Source: Pedobacter metabolipauper (GTDB taxonomy: Bacteria > Bacteroidota > Bacteroidia > Sphingobacteriales > Sphingobacteriaceae). From it: DNA of 64,000 nucleotides. Every line of letters begins with the position of its first letter. Positions within the stretch are counted from its first letter, which is position 1. Below the pieces are notes generated by a model. That model ran no database searches and was not told where the DNA came from. It saw only the letters and a program-made list of their open reading frames with translations. The DNA lies in contig NZ_SNYC01000003.1 in NCBI RefSeq assembly GCF_004362715.1, positions 869,601 to 933,600 on the forward strand, read 5' to 3'. The position numbers and the translations under genes are program-made. Below, piece by piece: positions 47,077-55,779 of this stretch.

Positions 47077-48153
47077 CTATTTCTTTATTTCTTCAAGTTG
47101 CTTTTTAACCGCTTCGAAGTTCACTTTATCGTCTTTAAACGCATAAATTGTCTTTAAGCTTTCCAAAGAGTTTTCGTGTTTAGGATCCAATGCTACAGCT
47201 GCTTTATAGAAAGGAATAGACTGGTCAATCAACGTAGTGATCTTAGTAGCCAATGCAGCACTTTCCTTAACTTTCTTAGTATCCAGGTTGTTGCGCTCGG
47301 TTTGTACGTTTAAAGCTTGTTTAAAGTAGGTTTCGCCCATTAAAAAGTGGAAAGTAGGATTTTTAGGATCTTTATCCATTAACTTTTTAAGCATTTCCTG
47401 CGACTTAGCGATATCTCCTTTTTTAATGTAAAGATCTGTTTCCAAACCAATAAAGTAAGAATCTTCAGGCAATTTTGCAGAAGCTTCCTTAAGAAGCGCA
47501 AGACCGGCAACGGTATCTTTCAACTCATCAAACGTTACATTCACCATTTCAGAATACAATACCTTAGGATCTGCATAGTTCAGCTCAATTCCTTTTTTGA
47601 AATTGCTGATCATTTCCGGATATTTCTTTAATGATTTTGCTGCGATACCTGCATTGATATACATGGCAGTATCATTGGGAGTTCTGCGGGTTACTTCCGT
47701 AAAGTTTTCAAAAGCCGTAGCAAAATCCTGTTTGTTAAAAGCAATGATACCACGGTTACGTACGGCATTGTCTACATTGTAAACTGCATTATCAATGTTT
47801 GCTTTTTCTTCACCTTTAGGGTCCAGTTCTTTCGCTTTAGCAATGGCCTCATCAGCGATTTTCTGCTTAGCCAAAGAATTTTGCATATCCACAGAATCGA
47901 TCAATGCAATTCTCGATGCAATAAGCGCACGGTAAGACCATGCTTCAGCAATTCCTTTAGATTTTTCGTGCACAATCGCTTTGTCCGTATGTGCCAAACC
48001 CTCGTTCAGGATCTTTAAATTATCAGCAAGCGGTTTATTTTGAGCCAGCGCTAAAATTGTCCATTGCTTTTTTGCTTCCGATATCTCACTCTTTTGAGCA
48101 TTTGCAAGCGAAGCAACACCTACAAACAACATACTTAAAAGTATCTTTTTCAT
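47077..48153 (-). CDS. Secreted tetratricopeptide repeat protein, paralogue of the adjacent gene
   Basis: 358 residues from ATG at 48153; a longer frame extends into gyrA and is rejected. Signal peptide ends LANAQ. TPR-like helices follow (AFENFTEVTRRTPNDTAMYINAGIAA; PTFHFLMGETYFKQAL; IPFYKAAVALDPKHENSLESLKTIY). It starts 22 bases after gyrA ends, so it may be partly read from the gyrA promoter. Conserved in Bacteroidota next to gyrA, to my recollection; function not established. Confidence 0.87.
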   Translation of the reverse strand: MKKILLSMLFVGVASLANAQKSEISEAKKQWTILALAQNKPLADNLKILNEGLAHTDKAIVHEKSKGIAEAWSYRALIASRIALIDSVDMQNSLAKQKIADEAIAKAKELDPKGEEKANIDNAVYNVDNAVRNRGIIAFNKQDFATAFENFTEVTRRTPNDTAMYINAGIAAKSLKKYPEMISNFKKGIELNYADPKVLYSEMVNVTFDELKDTVAGLALLKEASAKLPEDSYFIGLETDLYIKKGDIAKSQEMLKKLMDKDPKNPTFHFLMGETYFKQALNVQTERNNLDTKKVKESAALATKITTLIDQSIPFYKAAVALDPKHENSLESLKTIYAFKDDKVNFEAVKKQLEEIKK

Positions 48154-48175
48154 TTTATTTATTATTGGTTCAACA

Positions 48176-50800
48176 TTATACTTCCTTATCAGGATCTTCT
48201 TCGTCAGCCTCGTCTTCATCCGTTTCCTCTTCATCCAACTCTTCCTCATCAGCTTCAGGAGCTTCGTCAGCTGGTCCTTCCAGTTCTTCACCGTCAGTAA
48301 CCACTGCACTCACTACAGCTTCACCATCAACTTCTTCCACGTCATCTTCATGCTCAATTTTAGCAACAGAAGCAATCTCGTCATTACCTTTTAAATTGAT
48401 CAGACGAACACCCTGAGTTGCTCTTCCCATCACTCTTAATTCGCTAACAACGATCCGGATCACGATACCAGATTTATTGATGATCATCAGATCATCTGCA
48501 TCAGTAACATTTTTAATGGCAACAAGGTTTCCTGTTTTTTCAGTTACGTTAATGGTTTTTACACCTTTACCTCCCCTGTTAGTAACGCGGTAATCGTCAA
48601 TATCAGTACGTTTACCATAACCTTTTTCTGAAACCACCAACACCGTTGCTGAAGAATCTTCCACAGCAATCATGCCAACAACCTCATCCTTTTCATGGGC
48701 AAGGGTAACACCTCTAACTCCGGTAGCTGTCCTTCCCATTGGTCTAACGGTCGCCTCATTAAAGCGGATCGCCCTTCCGGAACGTAAAGCCATAACAATC
48801 TCGCTTGAACCGGTAGTTAAACTCGCTTCAATCAGCTGATCGCCTTCATTGATGTTAATTGCATTGATACCATTTACTCTCGGTCTTGAATACGCTTCTA
48901 AGGAAGTTTTCTTGATCGTTCCCTTTTTGGTACACATGATGATGTAATTGTTCTCCAGGTAATCCTGATCTTTCAGGTTCTTAACCTTAATAAAGGCTTT
49001 GATCTTCTCTTCTTTCGGGATATTGATGATGTTCTGGATTGCTCTTCCTTTACTCAGTCTCGATCCTTCAGGAATCTCGTATACCCTTAACCAGAAACAA
49101 CGGCCGGTCTCCGTAAAGAACAGCATGTAGTTGTGGTTAGAAGCAATCAGTAAGTGCTCAATAAAGTCTTCATTTCTGGAATCACTTCCTTTAGAACCTT
49201 TACCGCCTCTTCCCTGCGTACGGTATTCAGTAGCCGGGGTACGTTTGATGTAACCTTCATGAGAGATGGTGATTACCACATCTTCATCCTCAATGAAGTC
49301 TTCCATACTCATATCTTCTGCAGAGTGGATAACCTGGGTACGGCGTTCATCACCATACTTCTCCATCATTTCTGTCAGCTCGTCTTTGATGATCTGCATC
49401 CGTTTACCTTCATCATCTAAAATAGATTGTAAGTATTCGATGGTTTTCATCAATTCATTAAATTCATCTTTGATCTTATCACGCTCCAGACCAGTCAATC
49501 TGCGCAAGGTCATATCCAATATGGCACGAGCCTGGATATCGCTTAAGCCAAACTGCTCCATCAATCCGGTTCTGGCCTCTTCAGGAGTGTCTGAACCACG
49601 GATCAACTTGATCACTTCATCCAAATGGTCTAATGCAATCAGTAAACCTTCTAAAATGTGGGCACGTTTTTGAGCTTCAGCAAGCTCGAACTTGGTGCGG
49701 CGTACCACTACTTCATGCCTGTGTTCCACAAAGTAACGGATCAGGTCTTTCAGGTTTAACATCTGCGGCCTGCCATTAACAAGCGCAATGTTGTTTACAC
49801 TGAACGAAGTCTGTAAAGCCGTTTGTTTAAACAGGTTGTTTAATACGATGGATGCATTTGCATCACGCTTTATTTCATAAACAATCCGGATTCCGTCCTT
49901 GTTGGACTCATCCTTAATGTTTGAGATTCCTTCCAGTTTTTTCTCACCAACCAATTCAGCAGTACGCTCAATCATCATGGCCTTATTTACCTGGTAAGGT
50001 ATTTCGGTTACAATAATGGTTTCGCGGTCTTTATGGGTTTCAATCTCAGCTTTGGCACGCATCACTACGCGGCCCCTGCCAGTTTCAAAAGCTTCCTGAA
50101 CACCAGAATAACCATAGATGATGGCACCGGTAGGAAAATCAGGAGCCTTGATGAACTTCATCAGTTCAGGGATCGTAATCTCATGATTTTCAATGTAGGC
50201 AATCGTCGCGTTGATTACTTCGGTAATGTTGTGTGGCGGCATATTCGTCGCCATACCTACTGCAATACCCGATGAACCATTGATCAGCAAGTTTGGAACT
50301 TTAGATGGAAGAACGGTAGGTTCCTGCAGGGAATCATCAAAGTTAAACTGGAAATCAACCGTATCCTTATTGATATCGGCCAGCATATCCTCAGCGATCT
50401 TCTGGAAACGAGCCTCCGTATAACGCATTGCTGCCGGAGAGTCACCATCAATAGATCCAAAGTTACCCTGTCCTTCAACCATCAGGTAACGTAAGCTCCA
50501 GTCCTGGGCCATCCTTACCATGGTATTATATACAGATGAGTCACCATGCGGGTGATACTTTCCAAGTACCTCACCCACAATACGGGCTGATTTTTTATAT
50601 GGTTTATTGTTTGCTAATCCCAGATCGAGCATCCCGTATAAAACACGGCGGTGTACAGGTTTCAATCCATCACGTACATCAGGAAGAGCCCTGGATACGA
50701 TTACCGACATCGAATAATCGATGTAGGCGGATTTCATTTGTTCATCAATATCGATTCTTATTATTTTGTCGTTTTGTTGATTTTCTAAATCTTCAGCCAT
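48176..50800 (-). CDS. gyrA: DNA gyrase subunit A
   Basis: 874 residues. Catalytic Tyr127 in AAMRYTEAR; the quinolone-determining segment is [17 protein letters not shown]. Aligned by eye to E. coli, Ser83 is kept as Ser88, but Asp87 is Asn92. Six beta-pinwheel repeats form the C-terminal wrapping domain, including the GyrA-box-like [10 protein letters not shown] near residue 545. The extreme C-terminus is a strongly acidic tail (about 45 residues mostly Glu and Asp), a known way of tuning wrapping. Negative supercoiling enzyme with GyrB, which is not in this window. Confidence 0.96.
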   Translation of the reverse strand: MAEDLENQQNDKIIRIDIDEQMKSAYIDYSMSVIVSRALPDVRDGLKPVHRRVLYGMLDLGLANNKPYKKSARIVGEVLGKYHPHGDSSVYNTMVRMAQDWSLRYLMVEGQGNFGSIDGDSPAAMRYTEARFQKIAEDMLADINKDTVDFQFNFDDSLQEPTVLPSKVPNLLINGSSGIAVGMATNMPPHNITEVINATIAYIENHEITIPELMKFIKAPDFPTGAIIYGYSGVQEAFETGRGRVVMRAKAEIETHKDRETIIVTEIPYQVNKAMMIERTAELVGEKKLEGISNIKDESNKDGIRIVYEIKRDANASIVLNNLFKQTALQTSFSVNNIALVNGRPQMLNLKDLIRYFVEHRHEVVVRRTKFELAEAQKRAHILEGLLIALDHLDEVIKLIRGSDTPEEARTGLMEQFGLSDIQARAILDMTLRRLTGLERDKIKDEFNELMKTIEYLQSILDDEGKRMQIIKDELTEMMEKYGDERRTQVIHSAEDMSMEDFIEDEDVVITISHEGYIKRTPATEYRTQGRGGKGSKGSDSRNEDFIEHLLIASNHNYMLFFTETGRCFWLRVYEIPEGSRLSKGRAIQNIINIPKEEKIKAFIKVKNLKDQDYLENNYIIMCTKKGTIKKTSLEAYSRPRVNGINAININEGDQLIEASLTTGSSEIVMALRSGRAIRFNEATVRPMGRTATGVRGVTLAHEKDEVVGMIAVEDSSATVLVVSEKGYGKRTDIDDYRVTNRGGKGVKTINVTEKTGNLVAIKNVTDADDLMIINKSGIVIRIVVSELRVMGRATQGVRLINLKGNDEIASVAKIEHEDDVEEVDGEAVVSAVVTDGEELEGPADEAPEADEEELDEEETDEDEADEEDPDKEV

Positions 50801-50854
50801 AAATATTAATGTTCCTTAAGAACGATTTAAATGTGGTATTCTTATAACCTTGCG

Positions 50855-50887
50855 AATCTAATAAAAAATGCGCCATTAAGACGCATT
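50855..50887 (-). terminator. Intrinsic terminator after hemF
   Basis: On the minus strand AATGCG (50887-50882) pairs with CGCATT (50872-50867) around a nine-base loop, followed by TTTTTATTAG. Lies between hemF and gyrA. Confidence 0.65.
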
Positions 50888-50931
50888 GTTGAAAAGTTTT
50901 ACAGTATGAATTAAGCGGAGAAAGTTCAGAA

Positions 50932-51828
50932 TTAAACCCAGTTAATCCCCTTTTTTAGCTTACTAAGCGTATCAGATTCGGCGCTGTCGGCTGCAGCCTG
51001 AAAATTGTAACCCCACTTCGCCAGTGGTGGCAAACTCATCAGGATCGACTCGATCCGGCCATTTGTTTCCAATCCGAATTTTGTTCCTGCATCATAGACC
51101 AGGTTAAATTCAGCATACCTGCTTCTCCGCAAATATTGCCACTCCTGTTGTTCCGCTGTAAAATCAGCATCCCGGTTACGGTCTATCAATTCCGTATAGG
51201 CAGGTATAAAGGTATTGCCCACGGCAACGGAGAAATCAAGGATCTGGTCAAAGGAAAGGCCAGTATTGTCGGGCTTCAGGCGATCATAAAAAATACCGCC
51301 AACACCCCTGGTCTCTTCCCGGTGTTTGATGTAAAAATAATCATCGGCACGGGCTTTAAATTTCTGGTAAAAGGAAGCATCAAATTCATCGCAGGTCTGC
51401 TTTAACAGGTGGTGAAAATACCGTGCATCGGTATCAATCACATAATGCGGCGTCAGATCAATGCCGCCGCCAAACCATCTCGTCTGTTCATCCATTTCAA
51501 AATACCGGATATTCATATGGATAATGGGCACAAACGGATTAGAGGGATGCATAACGATCGATACACCGGTTGCAAAAAAGTCATCACTGTCAACTTTAAA
51601 AGCCTCCTTCACAGCAGCGGGCAATTTACCATGAACAGCAGAAAAGTTAACACCGCCTTTTTCAATTACGTTGCCATTCTGCATGATCCTGGTACGGCCG
51701 CCACCTCCACCTTCCCTGCTCCATATTTCCTCTTCAAACTTAGATTTACCATCTGCCAGCTCTAAACTGCTGCAAATCTCATCCTGAATTTTCTGATACG
51801 CCGCTACTACCTGATCTCTAAACTCCAT
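50932..51828 (-). CDS. hemF: Oxygen-dependent coproporphyrinogen III oxidase
   Basis: 298 residues. HemF converts coproporphyrinogen III to protoporphyrinogen IX with O2. SREGGGGGRTRIMQNGNVIEKGG, then GVSIVMHPSNPFVPIIHMN, WFGGGIDLTPHYV, EETRGVGGIFYD, and YAEFNLVYDAGTKFGL are all diagnostic. Indicates aerobic haem synthesis. A -7 box match (CAAAGTTA on the plus strand, 51847-51854) lies 18 bases before the start. Confidence 0.95.
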   Translation of the reverse strand: MEFRDQVVAAYQKIQDEICSSLELADGKSKFEEEIWSREGGGGGRTRIMQNGNVIEKGGVNFSAVHGKLPAAVKEAFKVDSDDFFATGVSIVMHPSNPFVPIIHMNIRYFEMDEQTRWFGGGIDLTPHYVIDTDARYFHHLLKQTCDEFDASFYQKFKARADDYFYIKHREETRGVGGIFYDRLKPDNTGLSFDQILDFSVAVGNTFIPAYTELIDRNRDADFTAEQQEWQYLRRSRYAEFNLVYDAGTKFGLETNGRIESILMSLPPLAKWGYNFQAAADSAESDTLSKLKKGINWV

Positions 51829-51908
51829 CTTGATTTAAACTAGACTCAAAGTTAACCTTTAAAAGAGTGAACCGGCCTTTAAATTGCAGATAGTACATTT
51901 TTTTGACA

Positions 51909-53129
51909 TTATTCTTCCATAAAATTCAGGTCGCGCCCATAGGTTTCATCCAGGTTATACAATGCAATATAAGCCAGTCCCACCGTAAGAAAGGCCAGGC
52001 ATAATGCCGCATTGATAATACCGATCCTGGCCAATAAGAACTGAAACAAAAGCGTGAGCAAAATCAGTGAGCCGCGTACCATATTGGGCACACTGGTGGT
52101 TACAGTTGCCCGCAGGTTGGTACCAAAATGCTCGGCAGACATGGTTACAAAAATCACCCAATACCCGGTAAACAATCCAAAGAACACACAAAGGATGTAA
52201 AACTGGTTGGCAGTCCATCCGGTATTCAGCAAGTAAACCAGCATGGTGATGAAGGTAAGCGTAATGAAAATAAATACAATCTTTTTACGGGTTTTAAATA
52301 CCTGGCTTAATGCCCCGCTTAAAAAGTCGCCCAATGAGATCCCGATGTACGTGAACATCACCCCTTTTCCATTATCGAGAATTTCTGTAGCACCCATGGC
52401 CTTCCCAAATTCTGGCGCAATACCTACCAGGATCCCGACCACGAACCATAACGGAACCGCAATCAAAATACAGTTCAGATACCTGAAGAAACGTTTACGG
52501 TCAGAAAAAAGCATTAGGAAATTACCCTGCGACACCTCGTTTTTGGCCATTTTTTCAAACATGCCCGATTCAAAAACACCGAATCGGAGCAGCAACAGGA
52601 TAATTCCAAGGCCACCGCCCACAAAAAAAGCAGTTCGCCATTCAAAAAGATCACCTACAATATAAGCAGCTACAGCACCCATCAAACCGATCCCGGCGAC
52701 GAGCATGGTTCCATATCCCCGCTTTTCCTTACTCATGCTTTCACTAACCAGGGTAATTCCGGCACCGAGCTCTCCGGCAAGGCCGATACCAGCAATAAAA
52801 CGGAATGCAGCATATGCAGGAATACTGGTTACAAAACCATTGGCAATATTAGCCAGTGAGTACATGATGATGGAACCAAAAAGCACCGATAACCGGCCTT
52901 TTTTATCACCAAGGATACCCCAGAAGATCCCGCCAATCAATAAACCGGCCATCTGCCAGTTCATTAAACGCAATCCGGTTTCGGTAATTTGATCTGCAGG
53001 AACACCTAAAGCCGATAGGCTTTTATTCTTGATGATCAGGAACAATAAGAGGTCATAAATATCAACAAAGTAGCCCAGAGCGGCTACCAGGATTAAAAAA
53101 AATACATTTCTGCTTTTATCAGCATTCAT
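51909..53129 (-). CDS. MFS transporter (metabolite:H+ symporter-like)
   Basis: 406 residues with twelve membrane helices. GGIFWGILGDKKGRLSVLFGS is the MFS loop 2-3 motif; IAGIGLAGELGAGITLVSESM resembles the ProP/ShiA/KgtP sugar-acid symporter subfamily. Substrate not determinable. The 5' region (53130-53341) is unusually structured. Confidence 0.85.
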   Translation of the reverse strand: MNADKSRNVFFLILVAALGYFVDIYDLLLFLIIKNKSLSALGVPADQITETGLRLMNWQMAGLLIGGIFWGILGDKKGRLSVLFGSIIMYSLANIANGFVTSIPAYAAFRFIAGIGLAGELGAGITLVSESMSKEKRGYGTMLVAGIGLMGAVAAYIVGDLFEWRTAFFVGGGLGIILLLLRFGVFESGMFEKMAKNEVSQGNFLMLFSDRKRFFRYLNCILIAVPLWFVVGILVGIAPEFGKAMGATEILDNGKGVMFTYIGISLGDFLSGALSQVFKTRKKIVFIFITLTFITMLVYLLNTGWTANQFYILCVFFGLFTGYWVIFVTMSAEHFGTNLRATVTTSVPNMVRGSLILLTLLFQFLLARIGIINAALCLAFLTVGLAYIALYNLDETYGRDLNFMEE

Positions 53130-53195
53130 AGTGGTTAGTTAAATTTGGTTTTTTGAAAGTACAAACAAATTTACAACCGGCGAAATATATTTCAC

Positions 53196-53330
53196 ATGCC
53201 CATGAACGGGCATAAAAAAACTGCCTCAAAACTAAGCAAGAACCTGAATTAAATTCAGACTGAAGGAATAAACATTCCTGTCGTTCTGGAATTGAGCCGG
53301 AACCTTACCTGTTTGAGACAGTTTTAAAGA
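53196..53330 (-). terminator. Large structured RNA region, probable terminator of the small lipoprotein gene
   Basis: On the minus strand AAAACTG(T)CTCAAA (53326-53313) pairs with the segment ending near 53218, closing a loop of about 80 bases. The loop itself holds smaller hairpins (CTGAATTAAATTCAG; GGAATAAACATTCC). The closing stem ends in TTTTTTT, as expected for a terminator. A further small hairpin ATGCCC/GGGCAT follows at 53196-53213. Confidence 0.55.
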
Positions 53331-53341
53331 TCTTATCCTAC

Positions 53342-53548
53342 TTAAAGAGGCATCGTCCTGGTGGTATCAGGCGGCATCTGAGTAGTATCAGGAGGAGTCA
53401 CAGTGGTATCCCTGTTTGCAGTATCTAACATAGAGCTGTCAGTAGTACTGCTATCTGTCGTATCTGATACATTTTTCGTTGAGTTGCATGCAGAAGTGGC
53501 CATCATCAATGAACCAGCAAATGCAAGACTTAAAATTAACTTTTTCAT
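53342..53548 (-). CDS. Small Ser/Thr/Asp-rich lipoprotein
   Basis: 68 residues. The signal peptide ends in TSAC, with Cys21 as lipidation site. The rest is nearly all Thr, Ser, Asp and Pro, with DTT repeated five times. Looks like an unstructured surface or periplasmic tether. Similar composition to the N-terminal part of the neighbouring fasciclin protein. Confidence 0.7.
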   Translation of the reverse strand: MKKLILSLAFAGSLMMATSACNSTKNVSDTTDSSTTDSSMLDTANRDTTVTPPDTTQMPPDTTRTMPL

Positions 53549-53656
53549 AGGATCGGGTTTAAGGTTAACTTAATGGTTTAATATTCTAACTGATTAATTA
53601 ACACCCACAAAACATAAAAGTTTTTACTAACTTAAAAAACAGCGATTTAGTCTATT

Positions 53657-53687
53657 AAAAAGGCCTTTCTGAAAATCAGAAAGGCCT
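53657..53687 (-). terminator. Intrinsic terminator after the fasciclin gene
   Basis: A perfect 12-bp stem AGGCCTTTCTGA (53661-53672) with TCAGAAAGGCCT (53676-53687) and a three-base loop. TTTTAATA follows on the minus strand. Confidence 0.85.
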
Positions 53688-53738
53688 CTTCAAAAAAAAT
53701 AATTAATTATATTCAGATTATTTATGCATTAAAAATGC

Positions 53739-54332
53739 TTATTTCGGCATTAACACGCTGTCAATAACAAAAGTTACGCCATTGCTGGAGATCACATCAG
53801 GAATGGTAATTTTAGCATCATTAACCCACCAGGCACCGTCTTTTTGAGTTAATTTAAGTTTACCGCCTTGTACAGTAGTCAATTCCATACCATCTTTAAG
53901 ATCGGCAGCTTTGTAGCTTCCGGAAACCACATGATACGTTAAGATTTTCGTCAGGTCGGCTTTCATTTCTGGTTTTAACAATTTGTCAACCGTTCCGGCA
54001 GGCAATTTATCAAAAGCAGCATTTACTGGCGCAAATACAGTGAAAGGTCCGGTTCCGCTTAATGTTTCTACTAAGCCTGCTGCTTTAACTGCTGCAACTA
54101 AAGTAGTGTGGTCGCTGGATCCCATTGCATTTTCAACAATGTTTTTAGAAGGTACCATCAATGCACCCCCAACTTCAACACCGCTTTCCATAGCCATTGT
54201 GGTATCGGCCATTGAAGTATCGGTCATTGACGAATCTGTAGAAGTTGATGCTGAATCAGATGAACCACCACATGAAGAAACCAATGCCATTAAGGCTACC
54301 CCGGCTGCTACGCTTAAAAATTGCTTTTTCAT
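53739..54332 (-). CDS. Fasciclin domain lipoprotein
   Basis: 197 residues from ATG at 54332. Signal peptide with LVSSC (Cys21 lipidated), then a Ser/Thr/Asp linker rich in DTSMADTT-like repeats, then one FAS1 domain: NIVENAMGSSDHTTLVAAVKAAG, GPFTVFAPVNAAFDKLP, ILTYHVVSGSY and VISSNGVTFVIDSVLMP. FAS1 proteins mediate adhesion or surface contacts. Longer in-frame extension lacks a sensible signal peptide. Confidence 0.92.
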   Translation of the reverse strand: MKKQFLSVAAGVALMALVSSCGGSSDSASTSTDSSMTDTSMADTTMAMESGVEVGGALMVPSKNIVENAMGSSDHTTLVAAVKAAGLVETLSGTGPFTVFAPVNAAFDKLPAGTVDKLLKPEMKADLTKILTYHVVSGSYKAADLKDGMELTTVQGGKLKLTQKDGAWWVNDAKITIPDVISSNGVTFVIDSVLMPK

Positions 54333-54526
54333 ACTTGTTTTGTTTTTATAGATTTTTGTTTTGTTAGCAATACTAACGAAGCAATAAGGCAATCAGATTT
54401 ATAGCGTATTAAAACAAAGAACATCAGTCGGTTACAGCCCTGTAAATTTACCATCGAAGTATAAAATTACGATTACATTATATTATAAATTTTATAGTTC
54501 AATAAACTTTCAGATATTTAAGCATC

Positions 54527-55012
54527 ATGGTTGTATCAGAAAAAACCCTTAAATGGGTCTTAAATTTATACCCACCTTTATTGTTTCAACGCATCTGGGT
54601 TAAGAAATTCCATAAAGGATTCAGGGGCGCCGACGTGAAGATCAATAAAAGCATATTAAATAAAAACTACAACGGTTCCATTTTTGGAGGCACCATTTAT
54701 GCAGCTACCGATCCATTTTATGCCTTGTTGTTCGATCAGCTGCTTCGGCGCGAAGGCTTTAAAACACGGGTATGGTTAAAAAGTGCGTCCATTCAATACC
54801 TTAAACCTGGTCGCGGAACCTTGTATTTTACCATACTTATTACTGACGACATGCTAAACGAGGCCATTACCGCCTTAAACACAAGCGGAAAATTTGTTAA
54901 AGCCTACCCGATGGAAATTACAAATGCAGATGGAGAGATCTGCGCCACGGTAATGAACGAAGTGTATGTGCGCAATCTTCACCAGGGAGAACAACCAAGA
55001 ATAGCGTATTAG
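54527..55012 (+). CDS. DUF4442 hotdog-fold protein
   Basis: 161 residues. NGSIFGGTIYAATDPFYALLFDQLL and the KSASIQYLKPGRGTLYFTI segment are typical of DUF4442, a thioesterase-like hotdog family. No catalytic residues can be assigned with certainty. The final codons fall inside a block of short AGAGC-type repeats that continues downstream. Confidence 0.85.
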   Translation: MVVSEKTLKWVLNLYPPLLFQRIWVKKFHKGFRGADVKINKSILNKNYNGSIFGGTIYAATDPFYALLFDQLLRREGFKTRVWLKSASIQYLKPGRGTLYFTILITDDMLNEAITALNTSGKFVKAYPMEITNADGEICATVMNEVYVRNLHQGEQPRIAY

Positions 55013-55086
55013 AGAGCGTATTGAGAGCCCATAAGAGCGTTTTAAGAGCTTTTAAAGAACGTATAGAGCATAACAAGAGCATATTA
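55003..55086. repeat. Degenerate ~11-bp repeat block upstream of the AlbA_2 gene
   Basis: About eight units begin with AGC and end with AAG or GAG, such as AGCGTATTGAG, AGCCCATAAG, AGCGTTTTAAG, AGCATAACAAG. Spacing is 9-12 bases, close to one helical turn. It starts in the last codons of the DUF4442 gene and ends 13 bases before the next start codon. Confidence 0.75.
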
Positions 55087-55099
55087 AACTGCTGAAGCG

Positions 55100-55723
55100 A
55101 TGAACATCAAGAGATTAATTTTACAGGGCGAAGGAACCACGCTTGATTTCAAGAAAACGATCACAAGTACGGAAAAGATTGCAAAGAGCCTGGTTGCATT
55201 TGCCAATAATAAAGGCGGGCAGCTGCTAATCGGCGTAGCCGATGATGGCAGTATAAAAGGGGTAAAATCTGAAGATGAAGAGCGGTATATGATCACCAAG
55301 TCTGCACACCAGTTCTGCAAGCCTGCTATTGAGCCTGAATTTGAAGAGATTTATGTAGACGATAAACTGGTATTGGTTGTAAAAATTGCAGCCAGTGACA
55401 CCAAGCCGCATTATGCGCTCGATGAAAATAAAAAGTGGTGGGTCTATTTCCGGGTAAAGGACAAAAGTATCCTGGCCAGTAAGATCATTGTAGATGTAAT
55501 TAAAAAAAGCAATGGCAGCAGCGGACAGCTCATTACCTATACTGAACAGGAAAAGAAGCTTTTTGAATACCTCGAAACACAGGGAAGGATCACATTAAAG
55601 GAATTTAGTAAACTGACACGCAGCTCTTACCGGCAAGCACAAAAGATCCTGGTAAGCCTCATTATCAGCGGCGTGATCCGTCCGCATACCTCAGAAAAGG
55701 AAGAATACTTTACACAAGTTTAG
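55100..55723 (+). CDS. AlbA_2 (Schlafen-type) domain protein with winged-helix end
   Basis: 207 residues. GEGTTLDFKKTI, then SLVAFANNKGGQLLIGVADDGSIKGV, is the AlbA_2 signature (formerly AAA-4), followed by a PHYALDENKKWWVYFRVKDKS segment. The C-terminal 60 residues (TLKEFSKLTRSSYRQAQKILVSLIISGVI) form a winged-helix-like DNA-binding unit. Probably a transcriptional regulator. A defence role is possible for Schlafen relatives, but there is no neighbouring defence gene. Confidence 0.85.
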   Translation: MNIKRLILQGEGTTLDFKKTITSTEKIAKSLVAFANNKGGQLLIGVADDGSIKGVKSEDEERYMITKSAHQFCKPAIEPEFEEIYVDDKLVLVVKIAASDTKPHYALDENKKWWVYFRVKDKSILASKIIVDVIKKSNGSSGQLITYTEQEKKLFEYLETQGRITLKEFSKLTRSSYRQAQKILVSLIISGVIRPHTSEKEEYFTQV

Positions 55724-55779
55724 CATAAAATTAAAGCAGGTATCCAAATATTAGCGTAAAATAACCGACTTTTGCAGCA

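Noticed and set aside
48154..48309. Longer N-terminus for the TPR protein
   Set aside because: It would read into the gyrA coding end. The ATG at 48153 starts a clear signal peptide.
55100..55723. Schlafen-type antiphage defence gene
   Set aside because: The AlbA_2 domain is shared with transcription regulators. The winged-helix end and the lack of defence neighbours favour regulation.
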